Source: an uncultured Lachnospiraceae bacterium (GTDB lineage Bacteria; Bacillota; Clostridia; Lachnospirales; Lachnospiraceae). From it: a stretch of DNA of 35,172 nt. How positions within the stretch are numbered: position 1 is the stretch's first letter; every line of letters begins with the position of its first letter. A program made the position numbers and the translations under genes. The notes beneath the pieces are model-generated. The model was not told where the DNA came from and searched no databases. It worked only from the letters and a program-made list of their open reading frames with translations. Location of the stretch: the NCBI GenBank assembly GCA_902784165.1, contig CACZTL010000011.1:1-35172 (forward strand), written 5' to 3'. This document shows positions 32,544 through 35,172 of this stretch, piece by piece.

Positions 32544-33440
32544 CTAAATATTTCCGGTATATACATATCTGAGATACTTTCCCGCCGTTTCGGCAAGTCT
32601 GTATACATAATCAACCGGCGTTGCCTCTCCGTCCGCCATCCGATGACGCGGGAAAAATCTGCTAATGTGCAAAGGTATCTCTTCCCCTCTTCCACCGTTA
32701 AGCCCTGCTATCCACCGGGCTTCTCTTTCTATTTCCTCTTCTGTGTCGTTAAAGCCGGGAACTATAAGTGTAGTCACCTCAAGATGCACCTTGCCTGACG
32801 CAAGCTCTATAAACTGCTTTGTGTACTCAAGGCTGCCTCCCAAAAAACTTTTATAGCCGGCCTGCGTAAAGCACTTGAGATCAACATTGGCTGCATCAAT
32901 CCACGGAATCACTTTCATAGCTGTATCCGGGCTGATGCAGCCGTTTGTCACCAGTACATTTTTCATGCCGCTGTTTCGCACAAGCTTCGCACAATCCAAA
33001 ACATACTCAAAAGAAATAAGCGGTTCATTGTATGTAAATGCAACGCCTATATTTCCGTCTGCACGCATCTGCAGCGCAAGGCTGTTTAGCTGCGCGGGCG
33101 ACATGTCTTTTACACTTAGCCTGTGAAGTCCGTACTCATCCCTGTATAAAATATCCGGATCATCCGTATCCCGATCTGTATCCGCAAACCCTCTTGCTAT
33201 CTCAAAATTTTGACAATACGGACAGTCCATGTTGCAGCCGTAGCTTCCGACTGAAAGTATCCGGCTGCCGGGATAAAACCTCCTGAGAGGCTTTTTCTCA
33301 ATCGGATCTAAGGCAAGACCTGTAAGCACTCCGTAATTAAGCGGCACCACCTCACCCTGTCTTGTGCCGCGCACTCGGCACCACCCTGTTTTTCCTTCCG
33401 GAATGTCACATTTTCTGAAACAGACATTACAAGCAGCCAT
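32544..33440 (-). CDS. amrS: AmmeMemoRadiSam system radical SAM enzyme
   Basis: A 298-residue radical SAM protein. The start ACNVCFRKCDIPEGKTGWCRVRGTRQG is the extra Cys-rich segment of this family. The cluster motif is SVGSYGCNMDCPYCQNFEIA (C-X3-C-X2-C). Later segments FTYNEPLISFEYVLD and VTNGCISPDTA match pyruvate-formate-lyase-activase-like members. The family is defined by linkage to an AMMECR1 protein and a Memo-like protein; the chemistry is unknown. It lies downstream of both partners, across a palindromic repeat. Confidence 0.92.
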   Translation of the reverse strand: MAACNVCFRKCDIPEGKTGWCRVRGTRQGEVVPLNYGVLTGLALDPIEKKPLRRFYPGSRILSVGSYGCNMDCPYCQNFEIARGFADTDRDTDDPDILYRDEYGLHRLSVKDMSPAQLNSLALQMRADGNIGVAFTYNEPLISFEYVLDCAKLVRNSGMKNVLVTNGCISPDTAMKVIPWIDAANVDLKCFTQAGYKSFLGGSLEYTKQFIELASGKVHLEVTTLIVPGFNDTEEEIEREARWIAGLNGGRGEEIPLHISRFFPRHRMADGEATPVDYVYRLAETAGKYLRYVYTGNI

Positions 33441-33474
33441 ACATTTACCCCGCTATAAACTAATGCGTTAATAT

Positions 33475-33523
33475 AAGTGTGTCAGAAGGGGACAGACTTG
33501 GTCTGTCCCCGTTTGACACACTT
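33475..33523. repeat. 49-bp palindrome, mid-length form
   Basis: AAGTGTGTCAGAAGGGGACAG and its near complement flank ACTTGGT; two mismatches. It overlaps the stop of the Memo-like gene. Confidence 0.9.
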
Positions 33524-34316
33524 ACACCCTGTAGATACATATTCCGTAGCCTACGCCGAAAACATCCTCATGGCTGATCCTTTCGGCTTTAACATCAATG
33601 TCTTCAAGCGCTCCCGCCATGATACAAAAGCTTCTGTGACCGCATTCTGCCGCAGACCTTAGCAGCTTTTCAGGAAAATGCGTCAGCTCATCGAAACGAC
33701 CTTCTCCCATAACATCCATGATGCGCTCATCATACACGGGACCGTTCCTGTCAAAACCGTAAGGGCCGCTTTCCTTTAGCTTATGAGACAGGTCTCCGCT
33801 TGCTATGAAGAATACCTGTCGCCCGGTTTCGCTTACAGCCCTGCTTATTATACGACCGAGCTGCACATGCTTTTCAAGAGAAAGACCCGAAAGACCGACT
33901 CGAACAAGCTTATAGCTTTTATAAAACTTATTTACAAAATACAGCGGCACCATAACCCCGTGATCAAGCTCCGGCTCGCGCTCACCCTCCGTGCCTGCCG
34001 GAAACGAACTTTCTGATGCCAAATTTGCTATTCTTTCGACAAGCTCAGTATCATACTCGACATTTATCTTTACCTCCGGAGCCCTGAAAAGCCCCATATC
34101 TCCGTGAGCCGCATTACCGGGAGATATATGAAAATAATCCCCGTACATAATAGTATGGGGCGATGACAATATGATGGTATCCGGCTTAAGCTCTGCTACA
34201 AGCTTTCCGACCTGCTTAAACCCTTCTGATGTATCGGATATTTTCTTCTCTTCACCTCTTCCCACCTCAGGAAGTATGATAGGCGGGTGAGGTACCATAC
34301 ATGCTCCTGTAATCAT
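33522..34316 (-). CDS. amrB: AmmeMemoRadiSam system protein B (Memo/LigB-like)
   Basis: A 264-residue protein of the class III extradiol dioxygenase fold. VPHPPIILPEVG near residue 8 carries the first metal histidine; SSPHTIMYGDYF, ELDHGVMVPLYFV and FFIASGDLSHKL supply the remaining family residues. Members act as Memo-like proteins rather than proven dioxygenases. ATG 34316 follows GGAGG. It starts 18 bp after the AMMECR1 gene, so both are one operon. The stop touches the palindrome at 33523. Confidence 0.9.
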   Translation of the reverse strand: MITGACMVPHPPIILPEVGRGEEKKISDTSEGFKQVGKLVAELKPDTIILSSPHTIMYGDYFHISPGNAAHGDMGLFRAPEVKINVEYDTELVERIANLASESSFPAGTEGEREPELDHGVMVPLYFVNKFYKSYKLVRVGLSGLSLEKHVQLGRIISRAVSETGRQVFFIASGDLSHKLKESGPYGFDRNGPVYDERIMDVMGEGRFDELTHFPEKLLRSAAECGHRSFCIMAGALEDIDVKAERISHEDVFGVGYGICIYRV

Positions 34317-34334
34317 TTTTTCCTCCGAAATTAA

Positions 34335-34850
34335 TTAAATGTGTCTTACGACTTCAAAGCGCTCAAGCACTACATCCGTATCAAGCGGATCTATCCCTGC
34401 TTTTTGCTTTGCGATACTGATCTGATAGTCTACAGTATCAACTCCGTCCAGATTAGGAAGCAAAAGCCCCCTTTTAAATCCCTTTGTCACTACCACGCCG
34501 TATCTTACCGGGTCAAGGTCTTTTTTGCTCTTTACGGGCTCCATCGGCCCGAGCACATCCACGCTTATCTCAAGCGCATCTGTCTCGTCCTCCCTAACCT
34601 CAGGAAAACGCGGATCCCTTGTAGCGGCGCTTATTGCATTTTCAATGATCTCCGCAGCTACGGACTCCCTCGTCGCCGCAAGTGTGCCTATACAGCCTCT
34701 CAGCGCCCCGTCCTTATGCAGTGAAACAAATACACCGGCTCTCCTGCCGGTCATATCCTCCGGCAGACCTTCGGGAACAGATATCCTTCTTCCTGTCTTT
34801 ATAAAGGAAGTAAGCGATTTCCGCGCCAGTGCTACGTAAATATCTTCCAT
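34335..34850 (-). CDS. amrA: AmmeMemoRadiSam system protein A (AMMECR1)
   Basis: A 171-residue AMMECR1-domain protein. The signature [33 protein letters not shown] is clear, followed by [12 protein letters not shown] and [27 protein letters not shown]. The conserved Cys lies in the RGCIG motif. In several relatives this domain is fused to the Memo-like partner; here it is a separate gene just upstream. ATG 34850 follows GGAGGTGA, about 12 nt away. Function unknown. Confidence 0.92.
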   Translation of the reverse strand: MEDIYVALARKSLTSFIKTGRRISVPEGLPEDMTGRRAGVFVSLHKDGALRGCIGTLAATRESVAAEIIENAISAATRDPRFPEVREDETDALEISVDVLGPMEPVKSKKDLDPVRYGVVVTKGFKRGLLLPNLDGVDTVDYQISIAKQKAGIDPLDTDVVLERFEVVRHI

Positions 34851-34877
34851 ACTCGAAACGTCACCTCCGAATTTATA

Positions 34878-34912
34878 TTTAGAATTTTACCACATTATTC
34901 CGAAATTCTAAA
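34878..34912 (-). promoter_or_regulatory. Promoter region with inverted repeat upstream of amrA
   Basis: TTTAGAAT (34878-34885) and ATTCTAAA (34905-34912) form an 8-bp inverted repeat with a 19-bp centre. Within it a minus-strand TAAAAT -10 lies 17 bp after TTTAGA. It looks like an operator over a promoter for the AmmeMemoRadiSam genes; moderate certainty. Confidence 0.45.
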
Positions 34913-34985
34913 TACTGATTAGAACTTTGATTATTTTTGATATTTTTCTCATTGCTCTTTATCACTTCTTGACAGATTCCAAAAG

Positions 34986-35034
34986 AAAAAAGACCTGCAC
35001 CTTATCAGTACAAGTCTTTTATTTATGCAGGTCT
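34986..35034 (-). terminator. Terminator of the EF-Tu gene
   Basis: Minus-strand AGACCTGCA and TGCAGGTCT pair across a 28-nt loop that contains a smaller stem (AGACTTGTACTGATAAGG region), followed by six T. Confidence 0.8.
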
Positions 35035-35042
35035 AATGCAAA

Positions 35043-35172
35043 TTACTCGATAATTGTAGCAACCGCACCTGAACCTACTGTATGACCACCCTCACGGATA
35101 GCGAAACGGAGACCCTGCTCCATAGCTACCTTGTGGATAAGCTCAACTGTCATCTCAACGTTATCTCCGGGC
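35043..35172 (-). CDS. tuf: Elongation factor Tu, C-terminal fragment (5' end outside window)
   Basis: The last 43 codons of EF-Tu run in from the right edge: [20 protein letters not shown], then [20 protein letters not shown] and IE before TAA 35045-35043. This is the end of the third (beta-barrel) domain and matches EF-Tu in every conserved position, with GSGAV replacing the more common GAGVV. It delivers aminoacyl-tRNA to the ribosome. The terminator follows directly. Confidence 0.96.
   Translation of the reverse strand, partial: PGDNVEMTVELIHKVAMEQGLRFAIREGGHTVGSGAVATIIE

Noticed and set aside
6041-33523. CRISPR array
   Set aside because: The repeats are far apart, palindromic, variable in length and separated by genes, with no regular spacers and no cas genes.

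Overview
The window looks like chromosomal DNA of a low-to-medium GC clostridial Firmicute, most likely a Lachnospiraceae member. Supporting signs are strong GGAGG ribosome binding sites, sigma-A promoters with 17-bp spacers, an anaerobic thiamine pathway with ThiH (no ThiO), a FabK-type enoyl-ACP reductase, a LytTR/DUF3021 pair, a cell-surface protein with HDW/Cys repeats, and an Rpn-family nuclease gene. This assignment is inference from gene content; no marker gene is complete enough to name a genus. No rRNA, tRNA, CRISPR array or intact insertion sequence was seen.

Layout. 1-2225 (minus) is the start of a large secreted repeat protein that runs off the left edge. 2449-2647 is a divergent control region with two mirrored pairs of 21-bp-spaced direct repeats, each 12 bp from a good promoter. 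It faces the surface protein on one side and a small membrane protein, a LytTR regulator and a DUF3021 membrane protein on the other (2710-3817). 3941-5050 is an acyltransferase gene broken by a stop codon. 5259-6401 (minus) holds DUF503, an atypical thioredoxin (WCESC) and a small protein with three CKPGFNSC repeats, divergent from an AraC regulator (6705-7553). 7646-12569 (minus) is a thiamine operon, thiC-thiD-thiS-thiG-thiH, under a TPP riboswitch with terminator. 12652-16405 (minus) holds a LysR regulator followed by a NYN/LOTUS protein, a TtcA-like enzyme and an Rrf2 regulator. 16442-18356 (minus) holds two related membrane-anchored low-complexity proteins that end in the same motif. 18836-19890 is a frameshifted Rpn-family gene.

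20301-29264 (minus) is a type II fatty acid synthesis region: acpP-accB-accC-fabK-accDA (fused), then fabD-fabG-fabF-fabZ. The acpP and fabD promoters carry the same 38-bp box (36 of 38 identical) at the same place just after the -10, so they probably share one regulator; a FabT-like MarR protein (31028-31465) is the obvious candidate. bioY and birA, for biotin supply to AccB, lie between this MarR gene and acpP, and the bioY promoter overlaps the acpP promoter. 31668-34850 (minus) holds exonuclease III and a complete AmmeMemoRadiSam trio. The right edge is the 3' end of an EF-Tu gene.

A family of palindromic repeats with TGTGTCAAA ends and a GGGGACAGTCCC or GGGGACGGTTCT core occurs more than a dozen times between genes. 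It sits in every gap of the thiamine operon and in several gaps of the fatty acid region, and in places it supplies the stop codon and last residues of the upstream gene.

Starts that differ from the longest open frame were moved to the ATG with a ribosome binding site, because several long frames begin inside the palindromic repeats.
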